Positions 31,762-40,218 of a stretch of 42,572 nt of DNA are shown piece after piece. Under the pieces are notes generated by a model. It was not told the DNA's origin. It was given only the letters and a program-made list of their open reading frames with translations, and searched no databases. Both the position numbers and the translations under genes were made by a program. This DNA comes from an uncultured Lachnospiraceae bacterium (lineage in GTDB: Bacteria; Bacillota; Clostridia; Lachnospirales; Lachnospiraceae): contig CABSEG010000016.1 of NCBI GenBank assembly GCA_902476645.1, positions 1 through 42,572 on the forward strand, given 5' to 3'. Positions within the stretch are counted from its first letter, which is position 1. Every line of letters begins with the position of its first letter.

Positions 31762-34700
31762 TTAGAACTCGGAAATTTTTTCAGACGCATACTGTAAGAT
31801 CAATACGGCATCTTTGGTATCTGCAACGCCGTCTCCATTCACGTCTGCATCGTCCAGAGCTTCCTCATCCAGGCTGTCAAGCTCTGCATTGTATCTAAGA
31901 AGAACTGCGGAATCCTTGGTGGTCACATCCCCATCCTTGTTCACATCGCCTTTAAGGCGAGCCAGTACTACTACTTTTGTGAGCGCTTCCACAGCATCGT
32001 TTACTTCAGCCTGTGTGGCATCTTCCTTCTCGTTTACAACCTTGGCGCTTGCCAATGCATCTGCAAGACCGCTGATACTGGACTCTGTGTAGCTGGAAGC
32101 ATCTTCTATAATCTCCTCAGCCTTTTCGATCACTGCCGTCAGGGCTGCCTTGTTGCCTCTCATCTCCAGACCCCTGATCGCACCGGAAATCTGTTTGTAA
32201 GCTTCTGCCAGGTCAGCCTCTTCCCGATCCGGATCGTTCAAAACCGCCTTTGCTGCATCAATTGCCTCCTCCAAAGCTGCCCAGCTATCAGAGGTGTACT
32301 TATCCGCATTCAGACCTTCCATAGCCTCAATCAGCTTCTCCAGAGATACCACATCCTCATCCAGGGTTACCTGAACAATGGCATCGATCACATCACTGGT
32401 GATTTCATTCACAGCATCCTGCGTTGCCATGGTGTCTGACAAAATTTCTTTTGCCTGCTGAACTACAGCTTTCAGAGCCGCGATACTATTTGCGTCATAG
32501 TTAGCCTCCAGAGCCAAAATTGCATCGGCTGCATCCACAGCGACCTGCAAATGCTGTTTCTGTACGCCGTACTCCAGTCCTCCGAAAGCGGTTACCAGCT
32601 TCGCGATCGCTGCATCGACCTGAGCCTGGGTAGCCGTACCGCTTGCTTCCAAAGCCTTCGCTTCATCCAACGCCTCCTGCAATACACCCCAGCTGTCTTC
32701 GGTGTATTCTTCTGCATTTAAACCTTCTACGAATTTAATCCAAGACTCCAGACCATAGATCTCGTCATGGGTCTGTCCGCTGGCTTTGGTCCAGATCAGC
32801 ATCTTGGTACTGTTGTTTTGTCCGTATACGCCGTCATCGCCCCGGTTGTTCCATGCATAGTAAGGTACAGCCTGTAGTTTTGCCGGTACCACGCCGTTTC
32901 CGGTGTCATAGGTTACCTCTCCGGTAATCTCTACCACGCCCTTTAACAGGTCCGGATTGTAAGTTGCCGTTAACTCAGCGTCTCTTGGAATTACAAAGTT
33001 CAGCGGGTTAAAGTTTTTGATATTCTCGTTCAGCTGTGCGTTTCCAGCCTTCTCCATACAGTAAACCACAGGGCCCCGCTGAAGAGCGATTCTGCCCGTA
33101 TTGGTAACTACGTTGGGATCTGCCTCTGTCTTTCTGATCTCCATGGGGATGTCGATCATGATCACGTCGCCCTTGCTCCACTCTCTGGTGATAGACACGT
33201 AACCTTTTTCTGCGGGAGATGTAACTGCTTCTCCGTTCACCGTAATCGTGACATTTTTATTCTTCTGTTCCTGTACCCATCCCGGAATACGGATCTTCAT
33301 GGTGAATTCCTTTTGGGTTTCCGGGCTGACTGTCATCTTGATACTGCCTTCCCACGGATAGTTCGTTTCCTGTTTCACACCCACTTTGGTTCCGCGTACG
33401 TTTATCGTTCCGTCACTTCCTACGTACATATTGACAAAAACATCATCTCCATGTACAGAATACATGTACTCGCTCAGCTTAGCGATGGTTCTCATCAGGT
33501 TCGGCGGGCAACAAGCGCATCCAAACCAGGAAGAGCGACGATTTCCATTGCTAACTTCCAGAAGAGTACTGTAATAGAACAGGTTTCCTTCCAGGTTCGT
33601 TCCAACTAAAATGGCGTTGTAAAGATTCTTTTCTACCACATCCGCATACTTCGCATCTTCATGCACCAGATTCATCCTCTGGTTCCAGTTTGCCAATGCA
33701 ATCGCCGCACAGGTCTCACAGTAAGAACCATTGTTAGGCAGCTCATAGTCATCGCCAAAATCCTCTCCATGGGAGGCTACACCGATACCACCTGTAATAT
33801 AGGTCTTTCTGTTTGCCACAGAATCCCAGATATGATCCAGTGTATTCAGATACGCCTCTTTATCCGGGTCACCGTCCGGCAGCATGGTCGCGATATCCGT
33901 TACACCTGCATAGAAGTAGTTTGCGCGCACGGCATGTCCCACACCATTGGTTTCCTCTACAAATGGTCTTGCATCCTGAGAGTAATCTCCTCCGCTGTAT
34001 CCGCTCTCTCTCTTGCTGGCGCCTTCTCCACGTCTGTCAATTAATAGTTTTGCTGTGTCAAAGTACTTCTGTCCGGTTCCTTCGCCTTCATACTCTTCCA
34101 CCAGTTTACCAAATTTCACAAGGGCAAGCTCAATTTCCTCATGGCCGGGAACCTCATGCCGGGAACCATTCGGTCCAAACAGGGAAACAATTTCATCTGC
34201 AAATCTCTTTCCAACCACATACAGGCTGTAATCAGGATCGCCAATGCCTTCTCTGTAACGGGTATAAGCAACTACGCCTTCAAAGAAATGACCCGCATTG
34301 TACATTTCATGATTACTGAAGTCTCTCCAGCGGTGTGTTCCCGGGGATCCTCCTCCACTGTGTCCCGCGCTGCGCAGGGTGAAATGAGTATCAATATAGC
34401 CGTCTGCATACTGAACCTGCTCAATCTTGCTGATCCATCTGGCCAAAGTTGCTTCCAGATTTTCTCTCTGCGCCACCATTTCCGGATCTGTATCATCATG
34501 GATCACGGACAGCGTATAGGAGATCGCCTCAATACTCTTATAAATATCGGAATCCTGGAATACGTATCCCTGGAAGGAGTCATAGGGTTCACCGTTCAGC
34601 TTCTTGATTGCATTGTCAAAGTTCGGTTCTCCTCCGGAGGCCTGACCAATCTGATAAATAGCCGCGTTCAAAGAATTTACTGCATTCACCTTCTGCTTGG

Positions 34701-37086
34701 GCTGCCAGAAGTTATCCGTCAGATGCACGTTTTCAAAAGTTACGGAGCTGTTTGCCTCTGGCGCTACCACCGGCTCTTTCACCGTGATCTCTGCCTTTGC
34801 CTCATACTGCTTTCCGCCAAAGTCCACCGTTCCGTTTACGGTAAAGGTGTTGCCCACCTGATCTTGTGCATAGAGGGACGGATCCACATCCTCCCAGGTT
34901 ACCGGAACCAGCTTGGAATCAAAGGTTTCCGCAAAGTTGAACTCCGGTTTCGTCCAGCTAAACAGATCCGGAGTCGGATCGTCAAAGGTAATTCCGTTCG
35001 CAACCACCGTCTTGGGAAGAATCGGGGCTTTTCCTGCCGCCGTTGCGGTTGCATAGGTGTCAATGCTCTCAATCTCTTCTACCCGGATATCAAATGACTC
35101 CGTTTTCACGTCTTCACCGTAGGTTACTTTCAGATTGATGGCACCTTCTCCTCTGGCAACGCCATTGATCTTGATGGACGGGCTTGTGGGATCTCCCTCT
35201 ATCTGGAGGAAATCTTGGTATTCCTCCGGAATGGACCACTCATAGGTCACCTGATCAGAAAGAGCGCTGGGAACGCTTTCGCCCTGATAGGTCGCGCTTC
35301 CGCCCACTTCCATTCTGTCACTTCCGGTAATTCTGGCTCCGAAAAGTTCATCCGTAACCGGCTCGCCGAATACTTCCCACTCACTGATTCCAACTCCATT
35401 GGAACTGGTTCCATTTCGGTCTATAATTAGACGAAGCTGCGTAGTACGGATCGGTTCGTCAAACATGACGCCATTCCAGTAATTGTTGCTGCCATTGATT
35501 CCTCCGTTATTTCCATTATACTTAACGCCCACAGAAGAAACTTTTTCGCCATCCTCATTCGTCATAGCATCAATCCTTACCCATTCACCGTCTTTGGTTA
35601 AATATTCTATCATACAGCTCTTAGGGAAGGTTACATTTCCGGGATAATTTAAAATAGCCCTATCCGCCCACCACATTACCTGTGTACTGGAGATTTCATA
35701 TGGATCATCCCAAACCAGGGTAATGGGTGTCGGGTATGGATTGGAATTGTTCCAGGTATTCCAGGAGGTACCTGCATTGCTGGTTGCCAGCGCCCCGTCA
35801 TTTACGTTGCTGGCCGGCGTATTCTCGTGCTCTGCAAGAACGGAAGAGGCATCTGGTGCGATGTTCTCACCCTCGCCGATGACATGAACCACTTCTTTTC
35901 CAAATACCTGCAGCTCTCCGATACCGATGCCGCTGGCTCCGGACTCACTCTGGCCGCGATTTACCTCCAGGCGAAGCTTTGTAGTGCGAACGGAATCCTT
36001 AAAAGCTACGCCATTCCAGTAACGGTTATTTTCGTTGGCGCCGTCATTCTCCCCGTCATGTAATACGCCAAGGGAGCTGACCTCTGCTCCAGACTCATCG
36101 AACATCTCTGTGATTTCCACCCAATCCTTTGTCTTCTCATCATAATAAGAAACCTTGCAGCTTTCTGGAAATTTCACCTTCTCATTGTCCGCCCACCACA
36201 TCACCTGCATGCTGGAGATATCCTGTTCCTTCTCCCAGGTCAGAGTGATCGGTGTCGGATAGGCAAGATCTCCCTCTTCCTTCCAGGTATTCCATGCGCT
36301 GGCCGGGTCACTGGTGGCCAGGACTCCATCATTGATGCTGGCAATCTGCGACTCTGCGTTGGTATAAGCTGCCTCTGCCACAGCCGTCGCAGCCACATTA
36401 TCCCCCGTACCGATGGGATCAGGTATCCGATAGCCGTATACTTCCCACTCGCTGATTCCGATGCCATTTACGCCAGAACCATTGCGATCTACGACCAGGC
36501 GAAGACTGGTGGTCGTGATCTCCTCCGGAAATGTTACCTCATTCCAGTATTTATTTTTTCCATTAATACCATTTCCATCGCTGGCATCGTACTTGATACC
36601 TACCTGGTCTGTTTCCATGGCTTCTTCGTTCACCATACCTGTGATTTGTACCCAATCACCCTCGTCGTTCAGATACTCTACGGTACAGCTCTTTGGAAAG
36701 GTCACATTGTCGGAAGCCGTCAGGTCAGCATTATCTGCCCACCACATCACCCTCATGCCGGAGAGTGTGTATGCTTTGTCCCAGGTATAGCCCACTTTTA
36801 TGGGATATTGGTGGGATCCGGCACTCCAGGTATTCCAGGATGAGTAACCGCTGTCTGTTGCAAGCTCTCCGTTATTCAGATTATCCAGAGAAGTGTAGGT
36901 GTTGGTGTAGTCTGCAAACGGCGTAGCATCCAACGCTACATTGGCGCCTAGCTCTTCTACCCCAAACGTTACCGCCGGCGCAGCGATTTCTTCATTGGTT
37001 CCCCCGGATGCGTAGATCATCGAGGCGGGAAACGCTGAAAAAACCATGGACAGGCTCATCACGAGAGCCAAAAGTCTTTTTTTCAT
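31762..37086 (-). CDS. Secreted multidomain GH127-type beta-L-arabinofuranosidase with FIVAR repeats and dockerin
   Basis: 1774 residues. A signal peptide (about 1-27) is followed by three related modules of about 175 residues (about 47-220, 225-400, 405-575; each with SWNTW, QVMWWAD and G-I-G-I-S/G-E-x-x-VFG), which look like F5/8-type carbohydrate-binding domains. Two Ig-like modules follow (about 578-665 and 668-770). The GH127 domain (about 780-1400) has Glu1124 and Cys1126 in YCETCAA and Cys1192-Cys1193 in GCACCPP, matching the zinc ligands and Cys nucleophile of HypBA1; Glu1108 is 16 residues before Glu1124, as for the HypBA1 acid/base. Four FIVAR-like repeats (about 1447-1705) lead to a type I dockerin (about 1708-1774: GDVNKDGDVTTKD and DVNGDGVADTKD). 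It should release arabinofuranose from plant glycans or glycoproteins outside the cell. AAAGGAGG precedes the ATG. Confidence 0.9.
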   Translation of the reverse strand: MKKRLLALVMSLSMVFSAFPASMIYASGGTNEEIAAPAVTFGVEELGANVALDATPFADYTNTYTSLDNLNNGELATDSGYSSWNTWSAGSHQYPIKVGYTWDKAYTLSGMRVMWWADNADLTASDNVTFPKSCTVEYLNDEGDWVQITGMVNEEAMETDQVGIKYDASDGNGINGKNKYWNEVTFPEEITTTSLRLVVDRNGSGVNGIGISEWEVYGYRIPDPIGTGDNVAATAVAEAAYTNAESQIASINDGVLATSDPASAWNTWKEEGDLAYPTPITLTWEKEQDISSMQVMWWADNEKVKFPESCKVSYYDEKTKDWVEITEMFDESGAEVSSLGVLHDGENDGANENNRYWNGVAFKDSVRTTKLRLEVNRGQSESGASGIGIGELQVFGKEVVHVIGEGENIAPDASSVLAEHENTPASNVNDGALATSNAGTSWNTWNNSNPYPTPITLVWDDPYEISSTQVMWWADRAILNYPGNVTFPKSCMIEYLTKDGEWVRIDAMTNEDGEKVSSVGVKYNGNNGGINGSNNYWNGVMFDEPIRTTQLRLIIDRNGTSSNGVGISEWEVFGEPVTDELFGARITGSDRMEVGGSATYQGESVPSALSDQVTYEWSIPEEYQDFLQIEGDPTSPSIKINGVARGEGAINLKVTYGEDVKTESFDIRVEEIESIDTYATATAAGKAPILPKTVVANGITFDDPTPDLFSWTKPEFNFAETFDSKLVPVTWEDVDPSLYAQDQVGNTFTVNGTVDFGGKQYEAKAEITVKEPVVAPEANSSVTFENVHLTDNFWQPKQKVNAVNSLNAAIYQIGQASGGEPNFDNAIKKLNGEPYDSFQGYVFQDSDIYKSIEAISYTLSVIHDDTDPEMVAQRENLEATLARWISKIEQVQYADGYIDTHFTLRSAGHSGGGSPGTHRWRDFSNHEMYNAGHFFEGVVAYTRYREGIGDPDYSLYVVGKRFADEIVSLFGPNGSRHEVPGHEEIELALVKFGKLVEEYEGEGTGQKYFDTAKLLIDRRGEGASKRESGYSGGDYSQDARPFVEETNGVGHAVRANYFYAGVTDIATMLPDGDPDKEAYLNTLDHIWDSVANRKTYITGGIGVASHGEDFGDDYELPNNGSYCETCAAIALANWNQRMNLVHEDAKYADVVEKNLYNAILVGTNLEGNLFYYSTLLEVSNGNRRSSWFGCACCPPNLMRTIAKLSEYMYSVHGDDVFVNMYVGSDGTINVRGTKVGVKQETNYPWEGSIKMTVSPETQKEFTMKIRIPGWVQEQKNKNVTITVNGEAVTSPAEKGYVSITREWSKGDVIMIDIPMEIRKTEADPNVVTNTGRIALQRGPVVYCMEKAGNAQLNENIKNFNPLNFVIPRDAELTATYNPDLLKGVVEITGEVTYDTGNGVVPAKLQAVPYYAWNNRGDDGVYGQNNSTKMLIWTKASGQTHDEIYGLESWIKFVEGLNAEEYTEDSWGVLQEALDEAKALEASGTATQAQVDAAIAKLVTAFGGLEYGVQKQHLQVAVDAADAILALEANYDANSIAALKAVVQQAKEILSDTMATQDAVNEITSDVIDAIVQVTLDEDVVSLEKLIEAMEGLNADKYTSDSWAALEEAIDAAKAVLNDPDREEADLAEAYKQISGAIRGLEMRGNKAALTAVIEKAEEIIEDASSYTESSISGLADALASAKVVNEKEDATQAEVNDAVEALTKVVVLARLKGDVNKDGDVTTKDSAVLLRYNAELDSLDEEALDDADVNGDGVADTKDAVLILQYASEKISEF

Positions 37087-37457
37087 GAATCATTCCTCCT
37101 TTTCACAACCACAAAGGCCGTCATTTTACACTGGATTTCTCCAATATTTTCCAGTTAATTAGATACTAACACTTGTATCCTTATAGTTAAACTTGTTTTT
37201 TTATATAAAATGTATAGTTTTCTTTTCTCTACACTTTTTCTATGTGTTTTTTTCACAAATTCATTTCCCCTGCGCTCCCCCTGGTGCCGTCGAAATTCCG
37301 CATGCTCCGGGCACTCCTCTTTTTTCTTCCATATAGATAGTAAATACCATGCCAACAACTTCCATTGTCAGCTTTCAGATTTTATGTTAACATTCAACGC
37401 GTAACTTTTTGAAACACTTTTGTAACAATTTACTCTCAGAAAGCGAGGTACAAACCT
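37087..37457. other. Divergent intergenic region between GH127 and CAP genes
   Basis: This 371-base gap contains no credible gene. The rightward half holds the CAP gene promoter (37365-37393). The leftward half is AT-rich; no strong promoter is clear for the GH127 gene, although TTAACT and AGTATC are 17 bases apart on the minus strand near 37160-37190. No riboswitch-like fold was recognised. Confidence 0.4.
37365..37393 (+). promoter_or_regulatory. Promoter of the CAP-domain gene
   Basis: TTGTCA (37365-37370), a 17-base spacer and TAACAT (37388-37393) end 64 bases before the ATG. Confidence 0.55.
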
Positions 37458-38306
37458 ATGATCGCAACGATTTTAACCGCACTATTGGCCGGAAGTCCTA
37501 TGAAGGAGTTCAACACGACTGCCCTGCAGGCAGCCATGGAGCAGGCCAAAGCCAACGGCTATAAGATTGTTACCCAGATAGATACCACCGATGAAACCTG
37601 GAAAAATATCCTGGCGGATCTGGGAATTGATCCAGAATGTATTATCAATTATCCGCTATTTCAATTTCCAGGTTGTCAGCTTCCAGATATCGAAACCCCG
37701 GAGACGGAGTCTCCCGAAACAGAAGTCCCTGGGACAGATACCCCGGACACCCCTGAAACGGAAGCTCCCGGCATTCCGGAAACAGAGATGCCCGAGACAG
37801 AAGCTCCCAGTGTGCCGGAGACAGAAGCTCCCAGTATTCCAGAAACAGAGGTCCCGGACACCCCTACCCCTCCGGAAACAGAAGCTCCAGAGACAGAAGC
37901 TCCCGAAACAGAAGCCCCCGGTCAGTCTTCTTCTATGGCAAAACAGGTGGCAGATCTGGTAAACCAGGAACGAGCCAAAGCAGGCCTTGCTCCCCTGACC
38001 CTTCGGGAAGATCTGACCCAGGCCGCGCAAATTCGGGCCAAGGAAAGCGCTGTATCCTTTTCCCACACGCGTCCCGACGGCAGCGGCTTCCAGACAGTAT
38101 TAACCCAGCAACAGATATCCTACCGGCGCTCCGGCGAAAATATCGCCTGGGGACAGCCCACGGCTCAATCTGTTATGAATGCCTGGATGAATTCTCCTGG
38201 TCACAGAGCCAATATTCTAAATTCTTCCTTTGAGTATATCGGTGTTGGCTATTATACCAGCAGTCAGGGCACCCCCTATTGGGCACAACTTTTTATCAGC
38301 GACTGA
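37458..38306 (+). CDS. CAP-domain (SCP/PR-1-like) protein with Pro-Glu-Thr repeat linker
   Basis: 282 residues. About 30-75 form a small N-terminal region (ALQAAMEQAKANGYKIVTQI). Residues about 78-154 are a linker of PETE/PETEAP/PDTP repeats. The CAP domain (about 158-282) has VADLVNQERAKAGLAPLTL, AKESAVSFSHTRPDGSGFQT, GENIAWGQPTAQSVMNAWMN and SPGHRANILNSSFEYIGVGY, with both family His residues and the acids. CAP proteins are usually secreted and of unclear bacterial function (YkwD relatives). The N-terminus MIATILTALLAGSPMKEF is hydrophobic but has no basic residues, so export is uncertain; no upstream start exists before a stop codon. The ribosome site is GAGG, nine bases away. Confidence 0.88.
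   Translation: MIATILTALLAGSPMKEFNTTALQAAMEQAKANGYKIVTQIDTTDETWKNILADLGIDPECIINYPLFQFPGCQLPDIETPETESPETEVPGTDTPDTPETEAPGIPETEMPETEAPSVPETEAPSIPETEVPDTPTPPETEAPETEAPETEAPGQSSSMAKQVADLVNQERAKAGLAPLTLREDLTQAAQIRAKESAVSFSHTRPDGSGFQTVLTQQQISYRRSGENIAWGQPTAQSVMNAWMNSPGHRANILNSSFEYIGVGYYTSSQGTPYWAQLFISD
37690..37920 (+). repeat. Tandem repeat region coding for the PETE-type linker
   Basis: Imperfect 18-base units related to CCGGAGACAGAAGCTCCC are repeated about a dozen times and encode Pro-Glu-Thr-Glu-Ala-Pro variants. Such arrays vary in number by slippage. The antisense frame is open only because of this composition. Confidence 0.8.
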
Positions 38307-38322
38307 ACGTACACTTTTTCCA

Positions 38323-38359
38323 TTTCCCTCTGTCACAGAATGCAGGGAGAAATTTTTTT
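38323..38359 (+). terminator. Probable terminator after the CAP gene
   Basis: CCCT with CTG/CAG (38326-38337) can pair with AGGG (38344-38347) in an imperfect hairpin, followed by TTTTTTT (38353-38359). Confidence 0.45.
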
Positions 38360-38367
38360 GAAAGTTC

Positions 38368-38395
38368 TTGCAAAATCACTTAAATGGACTACAAT
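38368..38395 (+). promoter_or_regulatory. Promoter of the two-gene ABC exporter
   Basis: TTGCAA (38368-38373), a 16-base spacer and TACAAT (38390-38395) lie 62 bases before the ATPase ATG. Confidence 0.55.
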
Positions 38396-38457
38396 GGAGC
38401 TAACCGGCCCTATGGTTCGGCTGAAGCTACCTATCTCATTTTAAGGAGGACTTGTTT

Positions 38458-39345
38458 ATGAGCGTCATAGAAATCAGCCATATCACAAAAGACTATGGCA
38501 GGGGCAAAGGTGTCTTCGACCTGTGCTTCTGCGTGGAAAAGGGAGAGGTCTTTGGATTTCTCGGTCCGAACGGGGCTGGAAAAACTACTACCATCCGGCA
38601 ATTAATGGGATTTATCCGCCCCGACTCAGGTTCTGTGTCCATTCTTGGCATGGATTGTTTTTGTGACGCTGCCCACATTCAGAGGCGTCTCGGATATCTG
38701 CCTGGAGAGATTGCGTTTATGGACGATATGACCGGTATGGAATTTTTGCGCTTTTTAGCCGGAATGAAAGGACTTTCCGATCTTTCGAAAGCGCAGGATC
38801 TTATGCAGTACTTTGAATTGGATGCCTCTGGAAAAATACGGAAGATGTCAAAAGGCATGAAGCAGAAGCTGGGGATTGTGTGCGCTTTTATGTCTGATCC
38901 GGATATTCTGATTCTGGATGAGCCCACCAGTGGTCTGGACCCGCTGATGCAAAGTCGCTTTATTGAATTGATTTTACAAGAGAAGCAAAATGATAAGACT
39001 ATTCTCCTGTCTTCCCATATCTTTGAGGAGGTAGAACGAACCTGTGACCGGACTGCTATTATTCGAAACGGACATTTGGTGGATGTTGCTCGGATGGAAC
39101 AGATGCAAAGCAACAGGCAAAGGATCTGCCGGATCCTGTTTGCCGATGCCGCCAAGGCCATGGCCTTTTCTGAGCGCCATGAGGGAGCTGTTTTAAAAGA
39201 TTGCCAGGTAACGCTTCCGGTTTCCGGAAGTATGCAGCACTTTATTCAGGATCTGGCCCAGTACCCTATGCTGGATATGGAAATGCGGCCTCAAACGCTG
39301 GAAGAGCTGTTTTTACATTTTTATGGAGGTGCGTCCAATGATTAA
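38458..39345 (+). CDS. ABC exporter ATP-binding protein
   Basis: 295 residues. Walker A GPNGAGKTT, signature MSKGMKQKLGI (variant of LSGGQ with Ser-Lys-Gly), Walker B ILILDEPTSGLD and switch His in LSSHIFEEVE are present. The variant signature is common in the CcmA/BcrA-like subfamily that serves ABC-2 permeases. The C-terminal 80 residues form a typical accessory domain. The ATG at 38458 follows AAGGAGG by eight bases; the TTG at 38452 lies too close. It is followed by its permease with an eight-base overlap. Confidence 0.92.
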   Translation: MSVIEISHITKDYGRGKGVFDLCFCVEKGEVFGFLGPNGAGKTTTIRQLMGFIRPDSGSVSILGMDCFCDAAHIQRRLGYLPGEIAFMDDMTGMEFLRFLAGMKGLSDLSKAQDLMQYFELDASGKIRKMSKGMKQKLGIVCAFMSDPDILILDEPTSGLDPLMQSRFIELILQEKQNDKTILLSSHIFEEVERTCDRTAIIRNGHLVDVARMEQMQSNRQRICRILFADAAKAMAFSERHEGAVLKDCQVTLPVSGSMQHFIQDLAQYPMLDMEMRPQTLEELFLHFYGGASND

Positions 39346-40138
39346 TCATACTCTGTTAAAAAAAGAATGGAAATCCAATTACAAAATCCTGCTGATTTTT
39401 ATGGCCGTTCTCGCTCTATATGCCTCTATGATTACCAGCATGTATGACCCCAAGCTGGGTGACAGCCTGCGGGTTATGATGGAAAGCATGCCTCAGCTGT
39501 TTTCTGCCTTCGGCATGTCCAATCCGGGCTCCACGCTTCTGGAATTTCTCGTAAACTATCTATACGGGTTCTTACTGGTGGTATTTCCCATGGTATTTTT
39601 AATTCTGCTGTCCAATCGACTGGTATCCCGCTATGTGGACCGTGGTTCCATGGTTTTTTTGCTTGCTACACCCAACAAGAGAGGCCGTATCATACGAACC
39701 CAGATTTTGACCCTGGTATCTATGGATCTGTGTCTGGTTCTGTTTGTAACTTTGCTATGTATCCTCTGCAGCCAGACTATGTTCCCAGGCGAGCTGGAAA
39801 TCCCGCGTTTTCTCCTGGTCAATACAGGGCTTTGGGGACTACATATTTTTTTAGGCGGTCTCTGTTTTCTTTGCTCCTGCCTATGGTCGGACAGCCGCAG
39901 GGCAACCGGTGTGGGAGCAGGTCTCTGCATCGTTTTTTTACTGATCCAGATGGTCTCGCAGGTGGGAGACAAATATGAAATACTACGTTTTGCTACTCCG
40001 CTCACCCTGTTTCGTCCGGAACAAATTATCTCCGGTCAGACTGACGCTATCTTAGGCTTTTTGGTGCTATTTCTTACAGGCTTTCTGTTCTTCTTCGGAG
40101 GCAGTCTGGTATTCTGTAAAAAGAACCTCTCTATCTAG
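39338..40138 (+). CDS. ABC exporter permease
   Basis: 266 residues with about six membrane segments (about 18-35, 70-92, 118-142, 155-185, 190-210 and 235-258). The start MINHTLLKKEWKSNYKILLI and the cytoplasmic SRYVDRGSMVFLLATPNKRG are typical of ABC-2/NatB-like permeases partnered with such ATPases. The export substrate is unknown. GGAGGTGCG lies eight bases before the ATG at 39338, inside the ATPase gene, so translation is coupled; the upstream in-frame ATG at 39323 overlaps the ribosome site. Confidence 0.85.
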   Translation: MINHTLLKKEWKSNYKILLIFMAVLALYASMITSMYDPKLGDSLRVMMESMPQLFSAFGMSNPGSTLLEFLVNYLYGFLLVVFPMVFLILLSNRLVSRYVDRGSMVFLLATPNKRGRIIRTQILTLVSMDLCLVLFVTLLCILCSQTMFPGELEIPRFLLVNTGLWGLHIFLGGLCFLCSCLWSDSRRATGVGAGLCIVFLLIQMVSQVGDKYEILRFATPLTLFRPEQIISGQTDAILGFLVLFLTGFLFFFGGSLVFCKKNLSI

Positions 40139-40150
40139 CAACGGCAAACA

Positions 40151-40198
40151 AAAGAGCCAAAGCAGAGATGCATTTTGCTCCTCTGTTTTGGCCCTTTT
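40151..40198. terminator. Shared terminator between ABC permease and GH13 gene
   Basis: GCCAAA and CAGAG (40156-40167) pair with CTCTG and TTTGGC (40181-40192), followed by CTTTT on the plus side and AAAAG-derived CTTTT on the minus side. It serves both convergent genes. Confidence 0.75.
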
Positions 40199-40218
40199 CA
40201 CCGCTTCTTCTTTTGCTG

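Noticed and set aside
34141..35097. 318-codon rightward open frame
   Set aside because: It is antisense to the GH127 gene, has no ribosome site and no domain-like sequence; it is a composition shadow.
37676..37861. Leftward Ser-Gly-Val repeat frame
   Set aside because: It is the mirror of the Pro-Glu-Thr linker repeats of the CAP gene and lacks a start signal.
37690..37920. CRISPR-like periodic repeats
   Set aside because: The units are adjacent, imperfect and in frame with a coding linker; there are no unique spacers or cas genes.
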